DNA of 33,759 nucleotides, taken from contig DF237667.1 in assembly GCA_000708835.1 (NCBI GenBank), positions 7,337 to 41,095 of the forward strand, given 5' to 3'. The stretch comes from Klebsormidium nitens. Its lineage: Eukaryota; Streptophyta; Klebsormidiophyceae; Klebsormidiales; Klebsormidiaceae. Below, piece after piece: positions 22,901-33,215 of this stretch. The notes under the pieces are model-generated. The model was not told the DNA's origin. It was given only the letters and a program-made list of their open reading frames with translations, and searched no databases. The first letter of the stretch is position 1, and the number at the start of each line of letters is the position of its first letter. A program made the translations under genes and the position numbers.

Positions 22901-24265
22901 ACTTCCACAGGGTTTGACACAAGCAACCTTTCTGAGGTTTATGGAGGCAAACTAACAACCAGAAACTAGGACCTGAAACAACAGACAAAATTATAGAAGT
23001 AGACTGGACCAGCCTCTGGCCATCACAATGATGTACCTCTCACCTGCAAAGCGATATCTGACACCATGCAATAAACCTTGTTTGCCAAGCCATGGAAGTC
23101 AAAAGTAAAAGCCTGGGAGGCTAGGCCTGAGGAAATCTGGACAGTATAGTGCGGGTCCAAACAGCCGGAGGACGTGCCCGGGTCTGGACAAAGGAAGAGA
23201 GAGTTAGTACAGATTATCTGCATACAAAAGCGGCCTTTGTCACTACACCTGCATTTTGCAAATGTCCAGTCACCATTCCAATACTGACGGCCAATCTCTA
23301 CATCCTACAGCTCATGTATGACACGAATTCACGTCAGCAGTGCGTGTTCCATTCTGACCAAGTTTTTCTGCGGGGGCGGACACAACCAAGAAAACAATAC
23401 CAGGTTTGGTAGTTACAACTGTATCTCATTCAGTTTGAAACATACTTGAAGCTCTAACGGATGAAACCCATCAATACAAATACACCCAAAAGTGACCGTC
23501 TAGGCTCCTTTTCTGCTTGCCTTTCTACATACACCTCAAGCAGCAAACAAGGGAAGTACTGCTTCCAAGCCAATCTGGTTAGGTTCAATCCACTTGTTCA
23601 CCTGGTCCTCCAACCCAAAGACTACTTCCTGTAAAGTGCCTGGTCTAGCACCGGGAAATTTCTGGGTGACAAGGGGCTTAATGAACACGGTCAACTGAAG
23701 GGCCTTTCCTCAAGCTTTGATCGGGTGGGGGAAGGAAGATGTTTGTCAATCCAAAGTCAGTAAGATCTGGCCTGCAGACTTCCTCTGCAGAAATTGAAGG
23801 TGACTCACTTAGGCAGCGGGCCCGGGCACGACCCCCCACGCCAGTAACGGAACCTGCGTCTCCAATGCGATACAGATATGACTCCATCGCACACTCAGAG
23901 CTTGTGTAAAAATAACATTGAGTATTATAAAAAGTCCATGCATCGCATGAGGCATCCTCTTTGCAAGAACTACAGCAAGTGGCAGCGTCAAGAATGTCGT
24001 TCTTTCGCCCAAGGTTCCCAACACCTGGGCCGAAGGTTGTGACCATGTCAACCCCAGTCTAAAGCTCAGTTGTGCAGCTGGCAACTTCTGATGTTTGGCA
24101 CAAATATTGATTGACGGGGTTCTCAGACACAGAGCCAGATGCCCCCCCCAAGGCCCCACAATTATTTGTGGAACCGCAGGGCTGCCCATGAACCCCCTGC
24201 TGAAAGCAAGCTGTAAGCAGCAGCACTGCTGGGAGAAGGGCACCCAGAAGAAGTGAGGAAGCCAT
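19974..24265 (-). CDS. secreted PAN/apple plus Root_cap-like protein (6 exons, in-frame TAG)
   Basis: Probably an extracellular or cell-wall protein. Exons in reading order: 24265-23809, 23183-23044, 22362-22132, 21671-21459, 20696-20541, 20165-19974; stop TGA; all phases agree (1389 nt, 463 codons). Start ATG 24265 begins a signal peptide (about residues 1-28, LLLGALLPAVLLLTACF). Exon 1 carries a PAN/apple-like block, CCSSCKEDASCDAWTF then CYFYTSS. Exons 2-5 carry DPHYTVQISSG, NKVYCMVSDIALQLNVRMFG, TWMDAIGFIH, YFVNFQLKNI and FLGQMYAPG, the pattern of the plant Root_cap family (DPxF, FCIVTD, HxxG, TWVQAIGV, VLGxTY) as I know it. A TAG at 24061-24059 (TEL*TGVDM) interrupts the N-terminal part. 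A TATA-like tttatatcac lies about 50 bp upstream. No exon-edge arrays are evident in its introns. Confidence 0.85.
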
Positions 24266-24311
24266 TGAGGCAGGTGTGTCGATGACTGAAAGGGCGCTAC
24301 CTGATCAGGCT

Positions 24312-24323
24312 TGTGATATAAAG
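24312..24323 (-). promoter_or_regulatory. TATA-like box of the PAN/Root_cap-like gene
   Basis: On the minus strand the sequence reads gctttatatcac, about 47-58 bases before the start codon at 24265. That spacing allows a very short leader. The evidence is sequence and position only. Confidence 0.4.
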
Positions 24324-24609
24324 CAAAGCAACCTTAATTGACCTTTTCAAATTGGATACAAGCGGGCGCCTAGCAATAGGCGGCCTAGCTGAAGGTTTCC
24401 ATCCACGTCCTCTGTTGGGGTATGAAGGGTGTTCAAGCGCTTCCGACCCTGTTGAGATTTGCAGATTCTGTCAGCGATTGGCAGATTCCTGAAAAGTAGC
24501 TTGGCAGCACTTTGCTCCACCAGCTCGCTGCTCAGGCTGCCCCCAGTTTGAGGCAGCTTTGCCAGCTCCACTGAGCTTCTAGAGGCTCATATTTCTAGAT
24601 ATATTTAAT

Positions 24610-24902
24610 TACCGTACTCCAATTTAATGATTCCGAATGAATAATTAATTATTCCCAATCGGAAAGTCAAAATTCAGATTTTGGGTTCGGAAAGTAATAT
24701 TTCGGAAAGCATAAGATAATTTAAAGTCAAGCTCGTCCAGCCGTAAAATGCAAAATTCTGCACCAAATGACCACTTATAGGGATAGGATATGGCATTCGG
24801 AAAGTTGGTCGGAATGTGGAAAATAATAGGCCGTTTCCAGTCGGAAAGGCCAAAAATAATTAAAATTTCGAGCATTCGGAATCATCACGTTGGAGTACGG
24901 TA
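24610..24902. mobile_element. MITE-like element with terminal inverted repeats
   Basis: The left end reads taccgtactccaa..aatgattccgaatg and the right end is its inverse (cattcggaatcatcacgttggagtacggta), giving about 30-bp inverted repeats over a 293-bp AT-rich body. Inside, ttcggaaag/tcggaaag recurs at least five times, like subterminal repeats of a DNA transposon. I see no transposase and no clear target-site duplication. It sits about 345 bp upstream of the PAN/Root_cap-like gene start. Confidence 0.75.
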
Positions 24903-26138
24903 TACCGGGAGTAAAAGTTTGAAAAGTGAGGGCCCCTTGCCAAGCTCTTCGTTGCCATTGGCCTTCCTTGCACTCAAGAGGGATCTGTGGCCGCACCTAG
25001 TTTCGCTTGTGGAGGATAATTGGTGCAGCATTTGACCTGACTGGGAGTGCTTTTCAAAGTCCACGGGAAAAGAATAGGTAGTCGCCAATCCTAGTGTGCG
25101 CTGGTGCCATCTCTCTGGAGTACCTAGCACTTCGATCCATCTTGAAGGAGCTTCTGCAATAGGTGAGAGACATCCCCCTTCCTGTCAGCTGTTCATTCAC
25201 CCTCTGACCTACTTGTTGTAAAGTTGCACGCTTCACCAGAGTTCTCCCACTGACCCGTGATAGAAAACTTCTCAGACTGTTCAAATTGGTGATAGACAAC
25301 TTCTCAGATTGTTCTAATTAAAGCCAATCTGATTGGTAGATTGATCGATCCAGATGAATCGATTTAGTAATTCAGATGAGTGGCCTTATCTAAATGCTTA
25401 AAGTGGCTAGGTGCGAACAGCCGTTCAGTTTTGTGAAGGTACTTTGCTTTGCTTACCTGATGTTTCACTGTGTCACAGCGCTTGCATCTCGATCCACCCT
25501 TCAGTAGAACTACTGATAAACTGTGATGCACACAGTTTGACTGACACGTTTCTTTGTGAATGGCGTTCATCTCAGCATCTGCTTTCAGTAGCTGAGACCT
25601 TCAATCCGAATTTGCGCGTCAGAGTGTTTACTTCAGTGAACCTGCATTCTACTTGTTTGTTGCTGCTTTGATTGCTGACGCTGTCCAAGCCTATGCCGGC
25701 AGCCACCTCTTCAGCTAAATCGTCCCTGCTCCATTCTGCACAGAACAGTAACTTCACCGCCACCGCTGGCTAGGATTAACAAGCATCATAAATAGAACTT
25801 TCATTACATTTATGTTGTGTTTTTCAAAAGCAGCGTGTCTCAAAGCATCCACTTCAGCTCACATAGTTTCCAGCACTTTGAGCGCGGTCAGAGATGATCA
25901 TGCTCAGCAGAAAGGACACCTGACCAGCGCAAAGACAGAGCTCCATCGCACATGGTTCCGTGTCCTGGCACATAGTGGACATGGAAGACTTGCTGATTTC
26001 GAATTGACCTGCCACCAGATCTTGGAATTGCCTCCTCAGACACCTCACTTGATGCTAAAGTGACCTTTCTTTCTGCTAAACCTTTCAACTTTCTTTCGGA
26101 TCTTTCACCTGCTGTAATCTGCTATCGTATGCAGGGCT
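24903..26138. other. intergenic region upstream of the 26139 gene
   Basis: No exon with both splice sites and codon bias is visible. It holds the 32-bp duplication at 25258 and, just before the next gene, tatgcag directly upstream of its ATG (26133), which could be a leader intron acceptor. Promoters of the flanking gene should lie here. Confidence 0.5.
25258..25320. repeat. tandem duplication, about 32 bp
   Basis: The words tgatagaaaacttctcagac and tgatagacaacttctcagat lie side by side, each followed by tgttc(a/t)aatt(g/a). A two-copy direct repeat with a few mismatches. Confidence 0.75.
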
Positions 26139-27176
26139 ATGGCAGCAAATGAGATCAACCCAAGGCAAACATTAGGAGACCGGCCAGTTAACCTTGTGTC
26201 CCCCCCTCCAGTTCAAAAGGGTACTGTCCCAACAGATGCAGAAATCGCTGCAGAGGTGGTACACACGTACGCGCTCAAAAAGTTTAAGAGTAAGTATGTG
26301 TCCCTTGCTCTACTATGCCTGCTATATATGGTCAGGGTTTGCTCAGGCCAATGCAGATATCGGGAACTGCAGCAACTTATTTGTTTCAAAGTTTGTGTAG
26401 TTCCTGGTTCAAATTCAGGTTACACTCCCTTCTGCATGTAGAGTCCGTGCGCTTGCCTCAGCAACAAATAGATCATTTGACAGCCCTCACGAGAGGTTCA
26501 TCAGCTGGAGTATCCTCAAACCTGACATTACACAGATTGTTTGTGCAGGTAGCAACGGCTACGGTGTCCCAGCTGTCACAGATGACGAGCTTGCAACGGC
26601 GTGCAAGCATGAGCACCTGATCTTAGATGCCGGTACGTTACTGCCCGACTTATACATCGAAAGAGCGTGTCTGAAGGTCTTGTGGAATAAACATGTCATA
26701 GTCTCTCTCCTACGTCACTCTTGCAGATTGCAAAACAGGCCCAACTTCTTGTGGGGGAAATCCACATAGTCCCTTTTTCTGCAGCTACTACGAAGAGTGC
26801 CGACTTTGCTCAACAGTTGGCAACCATCACGAGGCAGAACAACAGAATCATTCAGCAGAATGATGAAAACAAGAACCTGATGAAGGCGTATGGAATCAAT
26901 GCTCGTGCCATTGCCCACAATGCAAAGCAGACCGATGCGGTGCACCGGCTGAAGCCGCTAGCCAAGGAGAAGGCCGGGGGAGGTAATAGCATTGGAACAG
27001 TTGCCCCGCTGATGAGCGCTCCCGGTGGACTTTTCCCCGAGGATGTGCACGAGCTGGATAATATGCAGGCAAATGACATCACTCGGCTTTCCACATTTTA
27101 CGGTGACGATTTCGGGATCGTTGCCGGAGACACCATCCGGGATAAGGTTCACAAGTTTAGAATGTTTATTGGTTGA
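26139..27176 (+). CDS. unknown protein, 208 aa (3 exons, two possible acceptors for exon 3)
   Basis: Exons 26139-26289, 26549-26632 and 26785-27176; phases 1 and 1 match and the CDS is 627 nt with TGA. The start is ATG 26139, reading MAANEINPRQTLGDRPVNLV. The middle has ATACKHEHLILDA; exon 3 is hydrophilic (RQNNRIIQQNDENKNLMKAY) and ends in a conserved-looking block, DITRLSTFYGDDFGIVAGDT and KFRMFIG. I do not recognise the family; the tail resembles short C-terminal domains of hypothetical proteins known from repeats and fungi, which is weak. A second acceptor at 26727 (tcttgcag) joins in phase to another frame, giving a Cys-rich end (CKTGPTSCGG..FFCSYYEECRLCS) that stops at 26861-26863. An aataaa lies at about 27353. 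Confidence 0.7.
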
Positions 27177-27510
27177 GTTTGATGGTCGATGAGGTGGTGT
27201 CAAACAACAGGACTTGAGACGATAAAAACATTTCTGAACACTGATCGGCTGTACGAGCTTGGATGGGAAGCAATTGAGATGCTTGATAGTCCTGCGCAAA
27301 GATGGTCAAATTTGTGTACTATCCTAAAAGTTTGTGGTCCTTCTCCACAAATAAAAAACTTTAGGCTACTCACTCATGACGATTTATATGATAATTGAGC
27401 AAAGTCTTTGTACATGAGAATTGCAACTAAAGTGATGAAGTTGGTGCGCAGTGTACTGCACAGTGGTCAATCAACATCATATGTACGTGGACCAACATAA
27501 TTGGCATACA

Positions 27511-28057
27511 TCATGAGTCCGGATTATCCTCTGCACTGTCCGGCTGCCAAGAACTGGAAATAAGGATATCGGGCGCCTTGCAGCTGCATCGCTGCATGTG
27601 TGTGCAGCTCACACTTGGAATCATAGGCAGCTCCAAGTCTGTTCCGGCCAAACGGACTGACCCCATGTGGGTGGTGCCAGCTAACAAACTGACTTCGACC
27701 AATTTCGTTATGTACGACCATTTTCACTCATAGAGCTGCGACGCACAACATGCAATTATATGGTATACTTGTTGCAAGCTTGGTTGAGTCGAATACATAC
27801 CAGGCAGCCACGTACGGTTGAAAGCTACTCGGAGGCATGTCCTTGTCCGTCTGGTTGTGTACAAATTGACGCACTGCTTTTTCCAATTGCGTAGGCCTTT
27901 CTAGCACAAGCAGATCATCTATCATGCATGGCCCGTGCCTTTTATGCTGTCTGCATTCAGAAAGTTCATCTCTTGAAAGTCGAATGATTAAGAGCTCAGT
28001 GAGCTCATCAACATCAACAGCTGGAAAACATCTCGAGTTTGTTCTCATAAAACTTGA
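27511..28057 (-). pseudogene. in-frame continuation of the 28058 exon past a TGA
   Basis: After the TGA at 28060-28058 the same frame stays open: ATG 28048 to about 27728 (start MRTNSRCFPAVDVDELTELL; end SSFQPYVAAWY). A donor-like gtattc follows AAWY, and an acceptor (gtcgcag) precedes CTC TAT GAG TGA, after which another frame-consistent run (KWSYITKLVEV..DSAEDNPDS) reaches its own TGA. Two TGA codons thus interrupt one coding-like path. It could be a decayed gene or separate exons of an undetected splice form. Confidence 0.4.
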
Positions 28058-30946
28058 TCATGCGTCGAACAACAAGCATACATAAACGAGTGCATCCGCT
28101 TCAAGTTGACATGCCTTCTCAGACAGAATCTGTCTGACACCTGGGCTGTTGTAAGAGTTGACATGGTGGATCTGATCCAACATGCTCTTTGAGATAGCCG
28201 GCTTTGCTTTGATGCGGTGCACTACTGCTGTCCAAGCTCTAGACCAAATCTTTTTGTCTTTTGCCTTGCTGACGTCCTCCTTTCCTTCCTTCATTGTGTG
28301 GACTCGAGCAGAGTATGCGTCTGAGCTATTTGACACGCTTTGTTTACAAGTGACCAGCCAATCTGCTAAGAGCGCACCCTTTAGAAAAACCAACCTACTT
28401 TCATTCAAGACCGTCACTCTGCAGATACCCATGTGTCTGCAAAACACTTCTGTGCTCATTTGAGCAAGGGGAACACTTTCGGGCGACCCGAATAGAAAAG
28501 GCAAGCACCGAAAGTTTAGATAAGCCTTTGACAAGTTGACAGCGAGACCAAGGCTGAAAGGCAGATAGAGACAACCATGGCTGCCACCACAGCAAGACCT
28601 CTCGAGGAAAAAGAATCTGTATCGCCAGAAACGAGCTCACCGGACTTAAACTCCTCTGAAGAGGAGGTTCAAGCGTGCACTTGTTGTCAAACTCGTCCTC
28701 CAATTGAACGGCGAAGTCGGGCCCAAGCCATCCATCATTGTCAGGCATTGGTGGAGGCCCGAACCTGTCCCCCTGCGACTGGTTGCCAGGGTTCCGAAGA
28801 CGCATGTTCCCGCCTCGCCCTCCAGTTCGGACTCAGAGTCGTTCAACTCGCCCCCAGTCGCACCGTTCTCTGGTTGCACGTCGGTGCGTTCGGTTTCCTG
28901 AACAGGATTTCACGTGCTCTTTGTCAGCATTCCTGCCTCCTGGAAGGCCCTAAGGCCTCGAATGATGCAAGCATCACAAAAAAGCTTTGACGATTGAACC
29001 AGAAGGACAAAATCAATTGGCCTTTCTGGAACCAGTCTGGTTCGTGTATGACTACTACAAAGCAGGCCTGCTGAGCCCTCAATCTACTGCTAACCAGCTA
29101 CCAATCCTATTGACAACCTGCTAACCCCCACACCCTTGATTTGCAACTGACCAGCTCCTGACCCTTCTTTCGCTGATAACCAGCCCTTTTGCTTGCTGCT
29201 AACCAGCTTCTAACCCTCCATGTTGACTAATACGCAGCTCCTAACCCTCCAGGTTGGCTGCTAACCAGTTTCTAACCCTCAGCTTTGCTGCTAACCAGCT
29301 CCTAACTCCCTGCTTGGCGGCTAACCAGCATGCTAACCAACTGTTTTGGTGAGAACCAAAATAAGACGCCTAAAAGCCACTCGACAAAACAGCACAGCTG
29401 AAGTGAGCAGACTCACCATGTCTTCCAGAGCCGGACGCGCAACGTTCAAGGGGCTTGCCGCCTCCTCCTCACGGACGACCATGTGCCCCTGAGCGTGCGG
29501 TGACTCTAGAGGACGGGGTTCCGACTGGACAGGGCGCTGATCTGCCACGAAGCGCTGATCCGAAGCAGGGGTGCGGCACAGGGTGCAAGCAGGGGCGTCG
29601 TCCATCTGAAGGTCTCGGCCAACAGGAGACTGCTCCACCGAGGTGACAGGCTGGTTGGGAACACAGGTTGGCGACCGCAGCAGGTCCAAACGGGAGGGCT
29701 GGTCCGCGTCGACTGCTTCGGAGGCCGCCGCCGTCACAAGGGAAGACCTCCCAGGCTCCTGCACATAGCAAAGGAGACATAAACGGAACCCCAACATCTT
29801 TGCCGTCTTGACAAAGTTTGCAGAATGATCGAAGTGCATCCTTTAATCCTGCTAACATCATCAGCTGAAGGACTGATTCAAACGCATGACGGCTCTGGGC
29901 ACGGCCTCCCTGAATTGGAATATTGCTGGCTCTTTGATTAAATTGTCGCATACAACGTCTGCGCAGGCTTGATGGTTTAGTATGACAAGGAAGGCCCTTC
30001 ACGAAGTGAGGTTGTGCACGCGCCGGGGTGCGGACCCAGTGCCGCCTATCACAGAACCAAATGGCAAATTGGGGGCTGGTTTTAGCCCATTCAAAAACAT
30101 CGATCTCAGACGTATAAACCACGCAAGAAGGGCAACGTCCAAGCTGTGGCATGAACTATTTCTACCGCTCGCTTAATGACGTCATCAACAAGGCCAATTG
30201 AATGCACAAAGATTCCAAACCCACTAAACACACGGCAGAACATGCAATCAGCTCAATGACTGCGGGGAACGAGGATGGACCAGGACCAGACCTCATTAAT
30301 GCTGTCCTCGCGTGGTACATCAGACAAGGGCGTGGCCCCGCTGTGCCTTGCCCCACCGCAGCTGAGCATGGGGGGGCGTGGTTCAGCTATGGCAGGGGGC
30401 AATTCAACTGCAGCCTTAGCTGATGGCGGACTGCCTGGGCCCCCTGCCATGACCTGCAATAGGTTCACAAAGCAAATCGTGCCTGACACAAGCTGATCAC
30501 TTGGAAGTACTTTGACAAGAGCACAACCGGCAGAATTGGGCTTGAGTTTAATAATTACCGAATCAAGTATGTACCCGTTCTGAAAAAGCTTTCAATAATT
30601 CCACGAACTCAGCCCTTGTCTGAAGACACACATCGCTGACATCAGCAAGCTGACAGACGGAATGGTTTATGCCAGAGCTTGGACAGTTTGGAAAGGCTCT
30701 GGCCAAGTCCATGATATCAGCTACAAGAGACCGATGACATCAGCAAGCGGGCAGAAGGAAAACAGTTTGCGCCGGAGCTTGGACAGGTTGGACAGCTCCC
30801 CTTTGGACAGCGTGCCCTCGTCATGCCCCTCCTTTTCTAGTGACCTGACAATCGATTTCAGCGTGGCGCCTGCTGCCGTTTACTCACCAATGCAAGCCGG
30901 GGAGCCAAATACCAGCTAGTATTCAACTTAGCCAGAAAAGTCTTAC
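28058..30946 (-). CDS. unknown multi-exon gene or decayed element (exon structure partly resolved)
   Basis: Minus-strand exons with good splice edges: 30946-30888 (KTFLAKLNTSWYLAPRLAL), about 30838-30735 (GELSNLSKLRRKLF), about 30453-30294 (VMAGGPGSPPSAKAAVELPP at the start), about 30140-30032 (LGRCPSCVVYTSEIDVFEWA), 29758-29417 (114 codons, Pro/Ser-rich, phase 0 both ends), then 28553-28058 (LGLAVNLSKAYLNFRCL..). Between the last two, 28880-28670 has two overlapping minus frames that each look coding (one ENGATGGELNDSESELEGEA, one DNDGWLGPDFAVQLEDEFDN); the second splices in phase to 28553. I recognise no domain. CPSC-x-FC hints at a zinc-binding patch. Stops and frame changes suggest decay; a working gene is possible. 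Confidence 0.4.
29085..29345. repeat. ctaaccag minisatellite
   Basis: About seven diverged units of 30-40 bp built on tgctaaccagct(c/t)ctaaccct. The words gctaaccag and ctaaccctcca recur many times. It lies in an intron of the minus-strand gene, where it reads as ggttag-rich. Confidence 0.8.
30630..30805 (-). repeat. exon-edge duplication in the 28058-30946 gene
   Basis: The exon-end words gatgacatcagcaagc and gccggagcttggacaggttg (about 30733-30800) recur as gctgacatcagcaagc and gccagagcttggacagtttg (about 30635-30705), 98 bp away on the donor side of the exon. This is the same pattern as in the FkbM and glycosyltransferase-like genes. Confidence 0.7.
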
Positions 30947-32640
30947 CTGCTGGATGGCAGGTGTGCGCAACGAGCAGAAGCGTCAATCAATGCGGCGTCT
31001 GCTTGTGGTTGACTGGTTGAAGGTGAAACGCAACGCTGGGTCAGTCACATAACTTGAACAACCTGCAAGTGCTGAAAACATACGTTCTGGACTAGACATA
31101 GAGGCTTTTTGATTAATAGCAGGGTGTCTTTGGAACCAATAACTTGTCTCACTAAGCTTCCCGGTCAAACAGGAGCTAGCAGGTTCCGAAGGTGGTCAGA
31201 ACTAAACACTTGACTCGATAATTGTGAGGGCGTAAAACCACCTCATAAGGCTGCGGGCAAGTCATCCAGTGCAGCATAGGACGACATAGCCAACACTCAC
31301 GACTCCTGACTTAAACCACACAACCAGCATCGCTCCCTTGTAAGTGCCGACTGGGAGGGCTTGCATGCAAGAAAACAGAATTTGAAGGGCATCCTAGCTA
31401 TTCCCTAGCAAAGTCCCATGTGAAAAAGCTGTTGGTTGACCGTAAGCCATGGTAAACCAATGTAAGCAGGCAACGGGCCCTTCTAATAGGAGCAGGACAG
31501 CTGATAGGTTTCTTTTCGAGAAACCCACTTCTTAAGAAGTCTTAACTCAACTGGCGCTGAGACAGCTTTCTTGAATAGAAGTTCTCCTTTCCTGTAGCAG
31601 CTAGCGGTGATGTATTTTTAGGAGGCGCAACAAATGCCTTCGCTTGCAGCCTCCTGAAAAACACACCCAATCCTCGAGAGAAACATCTCAAACCAAACTT
31701 TTCTGGATGGTTTCCTATTGGCTTCAGAAGAATAATGCATAGAAGGGCAGCTTACCTCAGCAAGTCCCGATTTTCTGGTCCGTCGATCTTCTCCTAATCA
31801 CGAGACTTGCAGTCTGATAAATTTGAAAGTGCTGGACAACGATCCTTGAGGTGCCTCTTATATCTTGTGCTTTCTTGGAAGTCTACAGTTGCCGCCATTC
31901 CCCTGGCAGAAGTATCTAAACATGCTCAATCAAATACGACCCTGCTGAGTTAGCTGTTATACAGCTGGCAGAGAAATGACTGGGGCTGCCATAGCCCGCC
32001 ACTTTGGACCAACATTGCGCCAGTGTCGGCCATAGCCACCTCACTTGGTGCTCAGCTTGATCAAGTAGTCAGGGTCACCAACGAATGGGCAAGTCAAATG
32101 CAAGTTCAGAGCTTAGGCTCTCTGTCTTGTCGCTCATCACCGATATTGGTAATCCAATCTCACGCCTACCCGCCGGGTCCCGACGTGGACCCGGCAGTCA
32201 AAGGCGGTTTCCCGTCAGTGGTTAAAAAACCGTCACTTCTGTCCGGCAGCCGCACATTCCCCTGGCGAAACAGAGACTTCAAGAATGTTTTGAGCTACGC
32301 TGACCGCCAAGGCTGCTTCGCACTGTCACTCACTGTCAGTGTCAGTCTTTGAGAGTTACTGAGACTCTCTCACTCCTGAGCGGAGCTGGTCACTACATTG
32401 AGCAACACGATAACCAACTTGAATAGGTAGAGGATCAGGCGCTTGTTACAGGGCGCACAGGCTATATGCCAGGGGCTGCTGTTTCGCCACAGCCACTATT
32501 GCGATCCTCCACCTTGCTGGTTATCATACATTGAGCTGCTTGCTGCGTGTAGCAGGCCTTCTTGGAGCGGCCCAGCCTTTAATGCTGGTGCGGCGTCCCT
32601 ATTGAAGGCCCATAATAAAATGGGAGCACTGGATACGGTC
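30947..32640. other. region without a resolved gene
   Basis: The 5' end of the minus-strand gene probably lies here (an ATG at about 31099 reads MSSPERMFSALAG, unproven). A plus-strand open patch at about 31980-32110 reads IAPVSAIATSLGAQLDQVVR and looks exon-like, but I cannot fix its splice sites. Nothing else is supported. Confidence 0.35.
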
Positions 32641-32654
32641 AATTTTTGCAACAG

Positions 32655-33215
32655 GCCAGGGGGGGGTCCCATCCCTGCGGAAAAGCACCCGGGGGCACGC
32701 GGACTTGCATGTTTTCCTGCATGTACTTACTTTTCGTCAATCATTGGCTAGGGATCCCAACGGAAAATACACCGGGGCTCGGACAGACCCGGGCCCCCAT
32801 CTATGCAGAGAAACTCATGAATCTCATGGGGCAAAAGGTTCTCGAAAAAAATGAGAACATATATAAAAAGGGCCCGGGCCCCCACTTATGCAGAGAAACT
32901 CGTGAATCTCATGGGGCAAAAGGTTCTCCAAAAAATGAGAACATATAAAAAGGGCCCCGGGGGGTACCATTCGATGAATAATCAGTGCCCCGGGGCGTCC
33001 ACCGGCTAGGGAATCCCACCGGGAAATACACCGGGGCGCGGACAGACCCGAGACCCCGCTCCACAAGCAAAAAGGACCAGCTAGCCTAGGCTCACATGCA
33101 GGCCCAAGACTGAACCTCCGGGCCGGGGGTCCCATTCAGGCCTTTCCGGTACCCGGTGGCGTCTACCGGTCAGGAATCCCTGCGGAAAAGCACCCCGGTG
33201 CAGCCCCGATCCCCG
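32655..33215. repeat. GC-rich dispersed repeat copies
   Basis: Four diverged copies of a block like cggaaaatacaccggggctc: near 32679, 32762, 33019 and 33183. The second and third are followed by ggacagacccg(g/a)g. Between them sit the 85-bp tandem repeat and gggcccc palindromes. It is probably the end of a repeated element. Confidence 0.7.
32788..32960 (+). repeat. 85-bp tandem duplication with hairpin and TATA-like box
   Basis: The marker gcagagaaact is at 32805 and 32890, an 85-bp period. Each copy has the same order: gggccc block, catggggcaaaaggttctc, a short hairpin (gttctc..gagaac around an A-rich loop), then (ta)tataaaaaggg. Confidence 0.85.

Noticed and set aside
24347-24571. Minus-strand 74-codon open run upstream of the PAN/Root_cap-like gene
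   Set aside because: It lacks an ATG start and splice support, and lies in the likely promoter.
28577-28990. Plus-strand ATG ORF with strong start context (MAATTARPLEEKESVSPETS)
   Set aside because: It overlaps minus-strand exons that have better splice edges. Its second half loses protein-like composition and no plus-strand introns fit. It remains possible but is not called.
29469-30152. Minus-strand 227-codon open run
   Set aside because: Only its first part (about 30140-30032) looks coding. The rest runs antiframe through the 29758-29417 exon.
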